NCBI GenBank assembly: GCA_026168455.1
Contig: CM047425.1
Coordinates: 22,398,648 to 22,462,647 of the forward strand
Origin: Theocolax elegans
Taxonomy: Eukaryota; Arthropoda; Insecta; Hymenoptera; Cerocephalidae
DNA: 64,000 nucleotides
Direction: 5' to 3'
The notes under the pieces were generated by a model that saw nothing but the letters and a program-made list of their open reading frames with translations, was not told the origin of the DNA and ran no database searches. The position numbers were made by a program, and so were the translations under genes. Below are positions 48,871-63,000 of this stretch, in pieces; position 1 is the stretch's first letter; every line of letters begins with the position of its first letter.

Positions 48871-49530
48871 TTTGATAAGAATAATAAATTCAAGAGTCGG
48901 TATAGCTCACGCGTTTGTAAGCGTATACAAACAACATTTTACCGATGTGTCATATATGCACACACACACACACTCGCACACACATATATATATATATACA
49001 TATAGACAACTCTTTCTCTCCGTCTCTTTGGTGCACACTTTATCCACGGTCGCACGCGCGCGCGAGAGATGTAAACAACCGCTTTCACCTCTCTCCCTCT
49101 CACTTCCTCTCTCTCCTTCTCGCTCTCGTTGTCATTCTCTCTCGGCCGGTTGGTTAGGAGAGCCGCGACTCGTTTTCACGGCAAAGCTCGCTCGCGTGAC
49201 ACCGATATCTTCTTTTAATCATGCACCTCTACACCTCAGCTGCTGCTGGTGCTGGTGCTGGTGCTGTTGCACATTGCACTTTGAGGAAAAGTCGTCGACG
49301 CCTAGTTTCCTCTCACCTACCGAGTCATTGTTTTTTCTCCTCTTTCTACCTCTCCCCCGCACGTAATATATATACTCTCGACGTTTTAATTTATTTTTTT
49401 CCTTCGATGTGTATATTAGTCACTCGCGTGTTTTCTTCTTTTTTTTTGCGAGTCTCCCGTTTGATGTCGCGTACTCGCTCGATGTCTTATCTATCGATTA
49501 TTAAACGTATCGAACGGTCTTTGGTATAAC
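48871..49530. other. Microsatellite-rich, GC-raised patch
   Basis: CA and TA repeats occupy 48960-49004, CT-rich blocks 49085-49140, CpG-dense sequence 49050-49075, and a GCTGGT hexamer repeat 49239-49270. Overlapping plus ORFs (48872-49366, 48945-49157, 49221-49529) are translations of these repeats. Confidence 0.6.
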
Positions 49531-51950
49531 TATATACACGTTGACTTTCCTATAACCGGCCTGATTCGCCTTCTTATTGTCGTGGCAAATTTTTCATTAT
49601 TGAAAAATGGGAGGAGAAAAAAGATTTCAATTTATGAATTCTGACAGAGGACTTCTTGCCGCTTGACGAGACCGCGCGCGGACTCTCCCAAGAGTTAAAC
49701 GAGCTCTTATTGATTAAAAACATTTTATATTATACCGAGGCTCGCCGTTTGCGTCACGCAAGCTCTTTTGCAAACCGATCAAAATTTCTTTTTATTAACG
49801 ATTCAACCATTTACCACCAGATTACGCGAATAACTTGGAATCTTTGCGTACGATGCGGCTTTTTATTAATCTACTTGGTGGTTGCGCTAATCTTTTAATG
49901 ACAATATCAAAATAACATTTTCATCGATTGGTTACAAAATTTACCGTGCGAGCCGCTGCTGCTCCGAGTCACCGTAATAATTGTATTTTTCGTACTTTTT
50001 TCCGCTTTGCCTTTTTTCTTTTTTACTCGCAATGTAGACGGAAAACAAAAGAGAAACTCAACGTTTTATGACGTTATTGCAAGAAAGTAATTTATGCTGA
50101 CTCGAAAAAGAAAAATATACACCTTCGAAGAAGTATCCTACTTAAAATTATAAGTAAAAACAAATGCGCTTATCCGTTCACTTTTTTTCTTATTTTTACT
50201 ATTTTTTTTAAATTGAGCACGCTTTCAAAATTAACATTGACCCATAAAATTACTCAATCAAAAATGACGGTTCGAATACTTTTTGTTCTCTATATCGATT
50301 CCGATGATATTTAATTTCTTCGTTTTTTTTGGTTTGTTAACATCCAGGCGCATACAGGCCCATAACTTTCACAAAACAATTTCGTTTATCAAAAAACCAT
50401 TTTGAATTTAAATCGACATCAATAACGAAGACGATAATGCTTCCCCCGAAAATTCCACATAAAATTTCACACGTTACGGCACTAAAATTAACCACCGAAT
50501 GTGCACATATATTCGTTAAGTAGATATACTCCAAAGCTAAATGAAATATTTGAAATCAAAAAATTTTATTTTAAATCTCGAACAATCTACGCATTTTTAA
50601 TTAAGATAAAAAAGCCGAGATAATATTATCGCGCGAAAATATTATGTTTTGTGCTGCAATTTTAGCGCTTCGTCATTTATATATGTGTTTCTACATTGAA
50701 TAAACATTTCGTAAAAAATAATCGTTAATACCGTACACAATTTTTTATTCAAATATTATTTCGAAATGTTTTACCGTTGTGTAAATAGAAACATTTTAAT
50801 GACTTGTATAAATTATATCTTAACTTTTTAAACATTTTAAATGTACCGATATACGTAATTCGCATTTTACAACAGAGTAAAAACTAAATCGTATGAAATA
50901 TTTCAATTTTTTTTATCCTTGCATTTGTAAATACAAAATTTTAATTGGTAAGTCATTAAATTTACTAAAACGTTTAACGCGAATACTATAGATAAATACA
51001 GATCAACACACACTCACAGACATACACAGAGACACGTGTGCGCGTCAGAGTATAAGAAACAAGAAATATTAATTCAGTCCTGCCGTTAAATAAAAGTTAT
51101 AATAGCTACAAAAATTTTGCAATCGTCATATAATTTTCCCATCTAAAATCGTGTCTAAACATTTCCTTCGGAGTACGTGTATATCAAACACACTTTTAAC
51201 CAGTTCATCAACATTTTAATCATAACAAGTCGTTTGAGTAACAGAATGCAAAAACTGTACACAGATTCCTATAGCAATCGTTAATCCTACTCGGGATAAA
51301 ATTAATTACATCACGATTATTTACTTATATTGTACTTATTTTTAGAATATAAAAAACTGTTTTTTATTGATTTTGATTGCACAATCGTACGATGATATAT
51401 TCAAATCAATGTCCAACTTTTTACTGGATAAACTTTTTAAAAAATAAATTAACATCGTTCACGGAGAAACTTATGCGCGCCTATGTATTTGTGGTTATTC
51501 AAATATTTGTTCCAACTTAGTATATTATTTTTAACTCCACTGTAATATTCGAGCATATTTTTTTTCTTTTTTTAAAAATTTATACGAACTACTGGTACAT
51601 AGATAATTCCCAATTGCAAAAGTTTACTTGAAAACAAAGTAATAGAAAAAGTCTCTCTTTAGATATCAGGTAGTTCTACGAACATTGCACCACGTATAAA
51701 CGACCGTATAAGTTAAAAAACTTTTTCATAAGCATTAGCAACCGGTAAATGTAGCGGTAAATCGATCGAAAATTTTGAAAACCTTTAATTAATTGGTAAC
51801 TCGTACGTTAATTACGATTTAACAACTTTTTTCCCCCCTCGATCGATAAAGCAGATCTCTACGAAGTTTCAGCACACGTTATAATCACTCGAAAATAATG
51901 ACCGTTAACTCAAAAAAAGCAGCATCGCAAGGATGAAATTCCTTATGAGC
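49531..51950. other. AT-rich non-coding stretch
   Basis: No gene is seen. A small CA-rich patch lies at 51004-51035. ORFs 49656-49898 (plus) and 50337-50534 (minus) are not recognisable. Confidence 0.6.
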
Positions 51951-54900
51951 GTGTGAGAACGCAGCCAAGCCTCTTCGTTCAAAGTGTAAAAGAAAAAGAA
52001 ACGGCTAAAATCAAAAAGAAGGAGGAGCATAATTTTTTTCCCCCTTTTTTACACATTGTGACGCACATGGGGGGATCGCATTTCGAAGAAGTGAACGAGA
52101 CCGAACGAGAAGGTAATGTACGGAAAACTACAAAGGAAATGACGGTGTTCGATTCAAAAGTTCATTTTAATTTAGTTTACTTCGAAATTCCGAACTTTTT
52201 TGTAATTTTTAAACTCGCGCGTGTCGTCAATAGTACTAAATATTATTTCCCTTTAAAATCTCGAAAGAAAGTTCAAACAGGCAAAAATTAGTAAAATTTA
52301 CTACAGTTTTTTCGAGATCCCAATTTTTTATAAAGTACATATATTTTCAAAGGATGCCTCGACGACGATACGATGCTTAACAAAATTTTTAGAGTAATGT
52401 AAAATATTTTCTTAGTATCGAAAATATTCCAAAAATTTGGAAATTTTACAAAGGGACCATGATGTAGTAAAGTATGCTTTTGATAAATGACAAGCATATT
52501 AAGACGGTACATTACTAACTGTAATGAGCATTTTATTATTAATTCCAAATGAAGAATATTCTTAATAAATTTAATAAAAGTATTTTATTTACACATTTAA
52601 AAATTCTTAAATATTTATATTGTGTACTTATAAAGATATTTAAAATGAAAATTGTCAATCTATTGTGTAAAAGTTGGTAGAAAAATGTACTTAGAAAAAT
52701 AAACCGCCTGAGTATGTATAATTAGGCGTATATTTAGTTATAGATCATTTGGAAAATTACGGCTAGAAGAATCGCAAGATCGGTATGTATACACGGAGAC
52801 GTATCTTTCTTCTCCTTCGGCCGTGGATATCTATTAAATACCAGAACAGTATAATTTATACAGCAACGTCATATTTTTGGATATGTTAATCAACTACGTG
52901 AAAGTTATAGGAATTAATAATAGACTCACAGATCCTCGTATATGTATATATATATACATATATATACACGAATATAATTTGTACGCGACGAAAATTATGA
53001 TAATACATTGATATATATATATACATGAATGTATAGACGGTCATAGTTGTGTGATGTTGTCGCAAAATTCGAAGTTAGATGACCTAATTATTGGCACGTA
53101 ACCAAACACGGGGAACAAGATTTTGCATACATTTGATACAAGTTACAAGATAATAACTTTAAATGAAAAACATTTATTGTACTGCACTGATTACGTAAAA
53201 TGCATAATACGACAAATACATGATAGATAGAAATGAAAGTTGTAACATTAATTTGCAGTAAAGTTTATATGCTGCTACAATATAAAATAGTACAATTTCG
53301 AGTTCGCGCAGTCAGCAAGTAAGTAAGTGTAAGGTTAAAGTAATAAACCATTAACCCAATAATCGAAATAAATAAATCATTCGATAAACGAGTGAACAAA
53401 GATAAAGATAGATGATTTATTATATACGGATGATTTTCGGGTTAAACCAGAACCACATACGGTACCGGTGTTTAGATTGACATCTGTCACGGAAAAAGCA
53501 AATTGTTTCATTTCAACAAGAATGAAAAGGTCAATAATAGAATGTACACGAAGCCTCGTATTGAAGCAATCATCCGTTAGAGGAAGGTAATCATCGTGTA
53601 TAGCGATAGTAAGCCAACTACTAATACTTCATTCTCTCTCTTTTTTTTTTAAATAAAATTGCACTGTTAATACGACTAATAATAATTATTTGTTAACGAC
53701 TTGTCTAATCTTTTAAAGATGATTGTAAATAATACAATAATTCAAAATACCGTCTTATTGTATTAGGATTAAAAAATTTTTTAAGTACTTACATCAGTGA
53801 TTATGAATGTCGCATTAAAATAGTATGACAGTCAAATTTACGAATATATTTTTATCATTCCACGAAGAGATAAGTTTTGGTAAACATGACATGTTATTGA
53901 GTAATTGAGAGATAGAGTTGACAACATATAAAAATTACTGCATTGTATGGGAAAATTTACTACTGATTTCTTAATATCTACTATATATGGGTTAAATTTT
54001 TCTAAAATTTGTAATAAATTTTACTATACAACAAGTAATTTTGCAAATACTAATACAAATAAATCTATCACTCGATTACTTACTAATATTGTAATTTGTA
54101 TACTATAATCCTTTTGTCTCTCCACGCATACTAATTTTGAGGATTTTAATTTAAAAATAACGCTAATGATAATGCAAGACAAGACTAAACGGATTATCTC
54201 ACACGAATCCAAGTGCTACAAAATTGTACAAAGATAAAGTGGTGGAGGATGCAAGCTCGTTGTTTACAAACGATGGAATGCTAGTAAAAGTTTCGCTCTG
54301 ACTTTCCCGTGGACGACACGTGGCTCGGTACGCGCGACATCTGTAAGTGTGGGTAACACGGACAAGTAACACGATCTACAACATTTAATATCACTGTAAA
54401 TTTCATGTTAATTTGTTACTTTTATTTTATCCTACATTCTCAGTCGTGATTATATTTTTCGATAACGTGTATATATTATTAATCTGAATTAGATATTTTA
54501 CTTATTACATTCCTTAAAGAAATTTTCTCTGATTCTTTTTGGATATACTTATATAGCGTCAAATCTGTGATAAATAATCGAGGCCTCGATAAAACTATTA
54601 TTAATTTTAATAAATTGCACGATCGTTATATCTTTAAAACTAATGCTTTCATAAATTTATATTAATTGAACGTGCAAGTTGTTTTTGACAATTTCTACAT
54701 AGGATTTTGAGGAAATTAGTAGTAGTTCCAATCTCACACACACTTACATGATAAATGTATTAAAATGAGTAATAAATTAACACTAAGTACCAAATAAAAG
54801 ACGTGCATTCAATTCAAAACACAAGATATTATTTACGTTTATTAGATAGTATAAAACTACTAATATTTTACGTATACGTTGTGGCAAATGTAGTTTATTT

Positions 54901-55560
54901 CAACCAGCAGCTAAGTTAATTGTAAAATTATAGTCATTTTTATTATTATTATTTAAGATTTTTACCAAATAAAGATACATATATATGTATATTAATAAAA
55001 TATAATGGAAAGACATTAATTTAGAAGTGTGCGGGTGCCCGATGTTTATCCACCATGCAAACTTTGGGTCGTATTTCGAGAGCCGCTGGGTTAACCAAAA
55101 TATCAAGTTACTTGAAAAGAAATCGGGTTAGCTGTAGAAAAACTTGAGCAATCCAATTTCATTTTTAAATAGCGCGAATTTTTAGAGCGCTTAACTTGAA
55201 CTCGATAAAAAAAACTGTTATTGTAATCGTTGCATTATTAATCATAAACTGTTTTCGAAATTGTGACACGTACAATCCGTTCATTCATTTGAGAAAACGT
55301 ATATACAATCGATATTTTATAACTTTTAAAAAATATATACGTAACTGCATAAATAACATTTTTGGTACTATACTTATGTAGCATGTAAAAAACTATCAAA
55401 TTTACACTAAATAATACACAATGTTTTCTATAGTAAAATATATTAAAGAATAAAAATAATATGACCCAATTTATTTAAAGTTTTTAAAATTTATTATTCT
55501 TATAAATTAAATTATGACAATCTAAGACTTATTCTATGCTTGTTCTCGTAATGCAATTTA
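51951..55560. other. AT-rich non-coding stretch
   Basis: The 112-codon plus ORF 51953-52291 has a Lys/Glu-rich first half and no recognisable domain; I do not call it. TA runs lie near 52942-52970 and 53012-53024. Nothing else can be named. Confidence 0.55.
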
Positions 55561-56560
55561 TTGGATCCTCTTAGTTTTTCCTCATTGACAGTAAGCGCGC
55601 GAGTGTTTCGCTCCGAATTCATGCACGAACAAACACACACACACACACACCCACACTCGCACACATACATCACACACTTGTTTACATGCACGTACGCTAG
55701 CGCCGCGAATCACCACGTGTGACGCATGAGGAACACGCGAGATCAACCCGGCATAATAACTACCTGGAATACAAAACTTTCAATTTCCTTCATTTAATCT
55801 CGTTCATTTTACAACTACAACCGAATCGTGGGTGAGTATTCGACAGTGTCATAATGTCACCAATCGTAAAGGAAATCACACTGAATTGTTCAAATCGCTA
55901 TTGCAATGATTTATGATTTCGCAAATAATTTGTAGAGAGTAACATTGCACTTTTTCATCAGATCAATTGCTTTTTTTATTCGTCAGTGTTTTAATTATTT
56001 TAATTAATTGTGCGCTGTCATTTTCTTTGATTCGCGTAGCTAAACATTCCAAATTAATCATTTCGTCGATAAAATCTGAGCGACATTGACGAACTTTTGA
56101 GATTTTAAAATTTAAACAACATTAGGAATTCCAAGTCAATAATTGAATGTATTTCGTGAAAATTATTAGGTCTTCCGAGACATTATTTTTATATTTAATT
56201 TGACTTTCTTTACTTAATATCCTTATACTTTTAGCAATAAAACGGAAACTTACTTTAATTTTAATATTATAAAAATTATGCACCCTAAATTTTGTAGATA
56301 TTGGAATATTAAATATAATTGCTGAAATATATAGTTGCCCTGTATATACAACTATATTTTTGCATGGAAGACAAGGAATAATTGTTCAAACAATTAAACA
56401 AAAATCTGATTCTACAAATTGTATATATTTCAAGTGAAAATCGTGAATCCGTTAATTTTTCCTTATAACACACCCTTTTTATTTCGGACCTCTTGATTTC
56501 AATGCCGGATAATAGTCATTTGAAAATTTAAATTCAATCGAGCAGCGGTTTTACCATTTT
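55561..56560. other. Non-coding stretch with an AC microsatellite
   Basis: (AC)n lies at about 55631-55651, followed by more CA-rich sequence to 55680 and a short CpG-containing block to 55750. A splice-donor-like CGTG|GGTGAGTAT occurs at about 55830. No gene is seen. Confidence 0.5.
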
Positions 56561-57071
56561 TAAAATTCGATTATGAATATGTATCAGTGCTATATATATA
56601 CGTATAACGTAACCAAAAATTTTCAATTTCTTTTCCTGGTCGTTTTTCCACGTTTTTCAACTTCTCTCTCGTCATCTTTAGCTATGCTAGATGTCTTGTT
56701 CGCGCGCGTATACTCGGGGAGACACATACACACACGGAAATTATTTCGAATCTTCTCGCTCACGAGGAATTAAACTCGACGATTCAATACTATAAAATAT
56801 GTTTCCGAGCCTGTGTGCGCGCGCTCGTGCGTTTATTAGTCATCGTCGATGCTGCCTCCTTCGAAAAAAACATGACTCTTGAAATTCTTTTTGTTATATT
56901 TTTTTTAAATTATTTTTTGTCTCGCTAGTCACGATAAGTTTGCCTTGCTTTTTTATTCGTTTCTTTTTTCAAGTTATGACTGACGTAAAATTTGTTAACG
57001 ACGAATGTATAATACGGTTTCCGGAATTCATGTTTTGGAAAATTAACCATGTATACATATACACACACAAA

Positions 57072-57106
<35 letters not shown>

Positions 57107-57180
57107 CGTATACGTTACGTTCGTAAAATCGCTTTATTATAATGGAGAGTGCGTCGCAGTTACGACGGAGTAAATAAACC
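56561..57180. other. Mixed patch with a 31-bp (GA)n repeat
   Basis: The GA microsatellite spans 57073-57103, immediately after an (AC)n run. Plus ORFs 56573-56773 and 56940-57173 are not recognisable; the second translates the repeat as alternating Arg/Glu. Confidence 0.6.
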
Positions 57181-59150
57181 GAGCTTAGAAGGCTGCGCGG
57201 AAAGGGTGTATCAGCCTTATAGTTTCTGCAGTATTGCGGGGCATTGTTTTACGAAATTTACTTACCTCCTATAACTATTTGGAATACAAGTATGTATTAA
57301 CTTAATTACAATAAATTTATACTTTTTCAAAATATTAAAATGTATTGAGGAAGTAATATTAATGAACATGATATAATATGTTACGGTGTTATTAATTTTG
57401 GTCAGTGTACAAGTTTAGACAAGGAAAAATCATCAATGATTCTATTACACAAAATTGTCGCGAAGTAAAAAATGTTGCCTCGAGTAAACGAAACATTTAA
57501 TCAAAATCGGCATAAAGGAAAGTAATTTAAATTACTATTCGCTGTACGCACTGCATATCGTATTTTAACCTCGGATTAAATTTAGGTACGTCATTTATTT
57601 AATAATGTAATAAACTATCGAAGTTTAACAATTTGGTATATGGTTACTCGTCGAAGATTGCGAATGAAATATTCGTAGGGTAAAATAATGGGCTCTCTAC
57701 AGTGTGGTAACGCAGTGAAATTCAAGCGATCGGAATGGCGCTTCTCGCGAAAAGAAAAAATAAATATAAAAAAAGGCGAGGCAAGAGAGACGAACGAGTG
57801 AGTTGGGTACTGGCGAAACCCTACGAAGTTACCCAAGACAAACAAGAATCGAAAGTCGCAAAAGCAAAGTGCGCCTAAGTGACTTTAAATAGAGCGAGGC
57901 GAAGATCGATCACTAACCTGTGTATAGTGAAAAGAAAATATTAATTTTAACACTTTCCTGGTATTACGCTGTTAGAAATAAAAATTTCTCTTTTCGAACG
58001 TATAGCCGAGACACACGCACGCACACACAGGCACACACACAAACCAAGTAAAGTCGGTGGATATACGGCTGCGTCGATGTTTCATGCAAATATATACTCG
58101 GAGAAAAAGAAAATATTTATCAACGCGTCATTGACTGCATCTTTTTTAAATTTTCCTTTGTCATTATAATCGTCATTTTTAAGAAAGAGGGCTTTTCATT
58201 GCTTTGTATAAAGTATAAGCGAGGAGAGGCGCGAGCGCATACGAAATAACGCAGAAATATGTATTAATAAACGTCACCGGTATGACCGTTGTTACGACAC
58301 ACGCGCGCTATATAACCATAAGCTAATTTTATACCTATATAATATACCGATGTATGTCTATATATATATATACATTTTGTAAGTCGACATGTGCGGGAGT
58401 GCGAGTGCGATGCCTATAATCGCATTTGTTCCTAAACAATAGTTAACAATTCTTATATATGGGAAAACGGAATTTTAAATAATAACCCTTTCGGAGTAAC
58501 AAGTTGCTTCGGGAGAGACGGACGGACGATCAATCGTACGTTCACCCAAACCCTTTATACATAGCATCTAAATCCATACAAAAATAATTTTCCATATACT
58601 GACTATACGTAATAAAAATAATCTATATGTCACGTTACGAAAATAGTCGATTAATATTTACGCGTTTACCGTATCGGTACATAAAAATACGCACAATTTC
58701 AATTGGCAACTCAAAACTACATTTTTTTTAACTTCACAAGTATTTTTGTAATATATTTATTGGGCATTCTACGGTATATGCAGTAGATTAAATATTTGGA
58801 TATATAATATTCAAATTTTAAACTGGTAATTATATTTTTAATTAGCCTATAATTCATATTAGTCAGGTTTTCGTAATCACAGTATCGGCACGTGGCTATT
58901 TCCATACAAATAATAGTAAAATAGTAAGGAACAGAAGTATACGTTAGTGAAACGTAGAAAAAAATATGTTTTAAACTATCATTGATTGAATCGTAAAAAG
59001 CGACACACGCGACTCGAAATCAAAGTGGAATGAGCCTGGTTGACCTAACCTCAAATAGTAAAAACAAATCGCGTCTACATCGAGGACATGTTACTTTTAT
59101 TTTCTTTCTCCTCGTGCATCATAAATTCGTAAATCGTCGTACACGAAGCA
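57181..59150. other. AT-rich non-coding stretch with a CA-rich patch
   Basis: CA-rich sequence lies at 58012-58042 and a TA run at 58359-58372. CTGGTTGACCTAACCTCAAA occurs at 59037-59056. No gene is seen. Confidence 0.6.
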
Positions 59151-59777
59151 TATAGATGCTAGAGAGCATTTATAGTCATTTGAGTTTGAGCGATAGTCCG
59201 AACGTTTGGAAGGTCAATTATCGAGACCTAAATTGAGCGCGCGGCGCTTTACAGCCAAGCCGGATCAATGAACGGTTAATTATTCAAAATACTCGAAAAA
59301 GAAAAGAAGCAAGAGAGAGGAAAAGAAAGTGACGAGGTGCAATTTTTCGAGCCCCGGCAAATTCCACTTGGATTTGAACGAGCTCGCCTTTTGCGGCTTA
59401 CTCACAGTATTCCATGCGGGTCTAAAATCGCGTCGTCGACTCGGACCGTGGCGAGGTCGATGCAGCGCACATAAACACAAAAACAAAGACAACGAAAAGT
59501 GTCGGTAAGTATACTCGGTATGGTTGCACCCAAAACCGTTCGGTCAAAAACTCTCACGGGAGAGAGCGAGACGCGCACACCCGCGCGTGTTTGTTTTCAT
59601 CGGAGGCGGACACGCGGAAAAGCCGAGACCGGTCGCCGCGCGCGCGCTCCACCACCCACGTGGAGGACGAGTCTATATATATCTCGGAAAATTCGGTGTA
59701 AGGAAAGCCGAGGGCCTCGCAGCGCTTTAAGCGTGGTCTCTTGCGGCGGCACTATGACGCGGCCGGCGGCGTGTCTC

Positions 59778-59820
59778 GCTGCTGCGGCTGCTGCTGCTAC
59801 GGCTGCTGTTGCTTCTGCTC
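59778..59820. repeat. Imperfect CTG/GCT trinucleotide repeat
   Basis: A run of CTG and CGG units on the plus strand translates to poly-Ala, poly-Cys/Gly or poly-Leu depending on frame. It is not evidence of coding. Confidence 0.8.
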
Positions 59821-60910
59821 TCCTCTCTTTCCCTCTCTCTCTCTCGGCCGAGGACGCAAAGACGCGCGCGCATATATATATATAGCAATCGCACACGTGA
59901 ATCGCTTCCCTCTACATCGCGACACGTTTGTTTCCCCCGCCCCCGGCAAAGGCCCGCAGATGTGTTTTGACGAGGAGTATCCGAGTATATAATACGATAG
60001 GATCGAGCGTCTCGAAAACAAAGGAGGCGCGGTAAAAATAAAAATGGCGTGATTAACGATAGAGGTTTATAAAAAAGGAGCGTACGCTCGCGGGAGGTTC
60101 GGCAAAAGGTTTGAATACGCGTCGTTCCCGCGCGTCGAATTCTATACTGACTCGCGTGTTTCCTCTCTCTCTAGGAAAACGTGGACGCGGCCGCGCGAAG
60201 ATGCGTCGGCCGAGATCGTCGATCCGAACGCAAGCGCGCGGGTTGCGCGGCAGCGCGTGCGACGAAGATGGCGAGAACAACAGAGGGGAGAGAGTGGGAA
60301 GAATGGCTCGCTCGCCTCGCGGAATGTATAAAAACAACGCGGCCGAGTCGAGGAAGCAAGACGGAGGATCGCCGGGAAGTAGCGGCAGTGAATGAGCCAG
60401 ACGGAGAGCGAGCGAGACGGGACGAAAAACTACGTGAGCGCGGGGAACAGGGTCGGGGGACGGGAGAGAGGCATCGAGCATACGGGGAGGGAGCGAGAGG
60501 GAGCGAGAGCCGCGGCGCGCGAACCGACGTAAACAACGCGGAGGAGCGCTAGCGCGAGAGGGACGCGGCGAGTGTACGCGAAACGGAGTAAACAAGGGGG
60601 AGTGGTGGAGGGGGGTCGAGGGGGCGACGACTCCCGAGAGTCCCGAGTCGTCGGTCGTCGGTCGGGCTGGGTGGGGGCGGCCTGGCGGTGGGGCAGCCGG
60701 CGTAGGGGGCCGAGGGTGAACGCGCGAAGGTGGGGATCGCCGGCGTCTTCCCCTCTCCCCGGTACCCCCACCCCTCGCGGGCGGCTTGGTCAGCGCGGCG
60801 GTACTCTTCTTTCGCGCCGGGCGCGGGGCGAGTCGGCGAGTGTGTATTCAGCTGGTCTCTATCTTCCACCGCGGCGGGGTCGGGTCGGGGATCTTCGGGT
60901 AATCTCGGCA

Positions 60911-60940
60911 GTGGTGGTGGCGGTGGCGGTGGCAGTGGCG
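60911..60940. repeat. GGT/GGC trinucleotide repeat
   Basis: An imperfect (GGTGGC)n run inside the CpG-dense island gives poly-Gly in one frame. Confidence 0.8.
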
Positions 60941-61330
60941 TTCGTTCGCGATACACATTTGCGTCACGGGCCAACGTTGTGCCGTGTGCGGGCCGCTTCT
61001 CCGACCGTATATTTTATACATACGTATACCTATACGTACACGTACATGCTTATACGGATTGTGAACGTGTGCCCACTGCTCACTACTCACTGCTCACTGC
61101 TCAGCTCGAGCGGCGCATAACATGTACGCTTGATACTTGCGATATAGTTGCGATACTGTGTTGTTGTTGTCCCTCCCGCCTATCCCTCCACCTCCTCCTC
61201 CTCCTCCCTCCCACTCTTACTCTCCTCTCGACTATCGGGCATCGACGGAGAACCGTTTGGCTTGGTCAATGGTCATTGACTGTCGATTATTTCGCGTAAC
61301 CGACGGTCAATCATATCACACATGATCGAA

Positions 61331-63000
61331 ATTATGCGACTACCTTGTGACTTGTGCTGCTCCTTCTCCCGATAAATATTTTGATCAATATTAACGTAAA
61401 ATTTTAGTTATCGATCTCGATGAAGTGCGTATATAATATCTAAAGTCTGCAGTATCTCTAATGCGGTACCTTTAAACAAAATTATAGTGCTTTAGATTTT
61501 TACAGACTTGATGGTAAATGTATAGACGTAAACTACATTTGTACCATATTGCATTCCTTTTTATTTATTTTATTCGATGCATCTTAGACACGCTACTAAC
61601 TATTTAAATCGAGTCACTTTTCTACTATAGGTAGTCCTTTTGCAGGAGGGAAAGAATGACCTTATTAAATATAAAGTGACGATTGAACCATGCAAACCTC
61701 GTGACTGTGGGATTAATTAACCAGATCATCAACGCTCATGTGCCTATTATTTTCGTCGATTACCGAAATACAATCGTTTACTGCTCGAATTATTACTCGA
61801 GTGATAAATAAAAATTGAAAAAATAAAACTTTGCTTATAGGTACCTATGGTCGATCCTCACCAAACATTTACCAACGTGCAGCAGTAACGTCACTTGTGT
61901 CATCGTTGACAGACGTAATTCAAAATTGAATGACTAATGGCGCTCTTAACGCTAATTAACTAATATTTCGAATGGCTATATTAAATCTTTTTAGCCGAAA
62001 TTTACTTATACAATTATCAATTTTCGGAGAAAAAAAATATTTAATTTAGAGAGAATAATAATGTTATACATAGCGCAGTTAATTTAACGCTAAAGGATAT
62101 TTCGATTATGATTTAGTTTGACGTGTACGAGCCACCGAACGTGCACACCACTACAACGCAACACCCGGCCACTAATACAGTTCACGTGTTCCATTATCAG
62201 GAACATCGAGCTTACCCCTGCAGCCAATCATTTTCGATCTTTCCTTGTTAAAATTTTAGTAGTAGATTCGTTCAACTATATACTAATCAATAAGAACAAA
62301 CATTACTTATTTCAAACGATTTTTATTATTCTATTTATATATACATGTGTGTATATATATACATCTAACGGATAAATCGAAAGAGTCTCACATTACTGTA
62401 TAGTTATAGCAGTTTAATCCGTAAATAATATTTCGAAAAATATATTTCCCATTTCTGAAGTATCGGGATTAACTCATATTTATCGCTATGTGGTAGCTTA
62501 TCATCTATAATTTAATCGTAGTAAAATACATTATTATAATTAATGTTAATGAAAATGACTAAAATTAATCGAAATTGCATGCGGTCGTAGCTTATATAAT
62601 TAATGGTTTATACATTTAATTAAGTTTATGTTTAATCTTGTTAAAATATAATTCGATTATATACCTGTTTAAGAGGAATGTAAATGTATAAATACAATTA
62701 TTATTTATAAGCTATAATTATTAATACAAACTGTCAGGTTTCAATTTAAAATTATAATAAGGTCCTCGTTTCATAAACATTGTTTGTATTTCAAATGACT
62801 AACGTTAAATTAATTAAAAAATAAATTAATTACAACATGGTTATTTCTTATGAACGAAGGAGTCGCGAGTGGAAATTAAGTAGGAAATAAAATAAAATAT
62901 ATATATATTTAATTTACAGATGGTGTGTATATATATATATATATACCTTGAATAGTCATTAAAAAATACATGTGCAGTCGATGAAATTAAAATTCTAACA
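61331..63000. other. AT-rich non-coding stretch
   Basis: TA runs lie at about 62338-62360, 62897-62909 and 62927-62945. No gene is seen. Confidence 0.65.

Larger units (their letters stand above)
59151..61330. promoter_or_regulatory. Large CpG-dense, GC-rich island (candidate promoter and 5' exon region)
   Basis: This is the only long GC-rich block in the window, densest at 59560-60960, with CpG at very high frequency and runs of CGCG. It holds trinucleotide-type repeats: CTG/GCT at 59778-59820, GGC/GTG at 60911-60940 and CTC at 61188-61208. A consensus donor GTCG|GTAAGTAT occurs at 59503 (plus) and ACT|GTGAGTAAG at 59405 (minus), so a first exon could lie on either strand. AAATGGCG and AAGATGGCG (60042 and 60264) resemble YY1/Pho-type sites. 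Up to six long ORFs overlap here in all frames, as expected in stop-poor GC-rich DNA; none has a recognisable domain and I call none of them. Promoter status is inferred. Confidence 0.5.

Noticed and set aside
59499..61299. Many long ORFs (up to 189 codons) in the GC-rich island
   Set aside because: They are open in nearly every frame on both strands because stops are rare in GC-rich DNA. The translations are Arg/Pro/Ser/Gly or Ala runs without domains.
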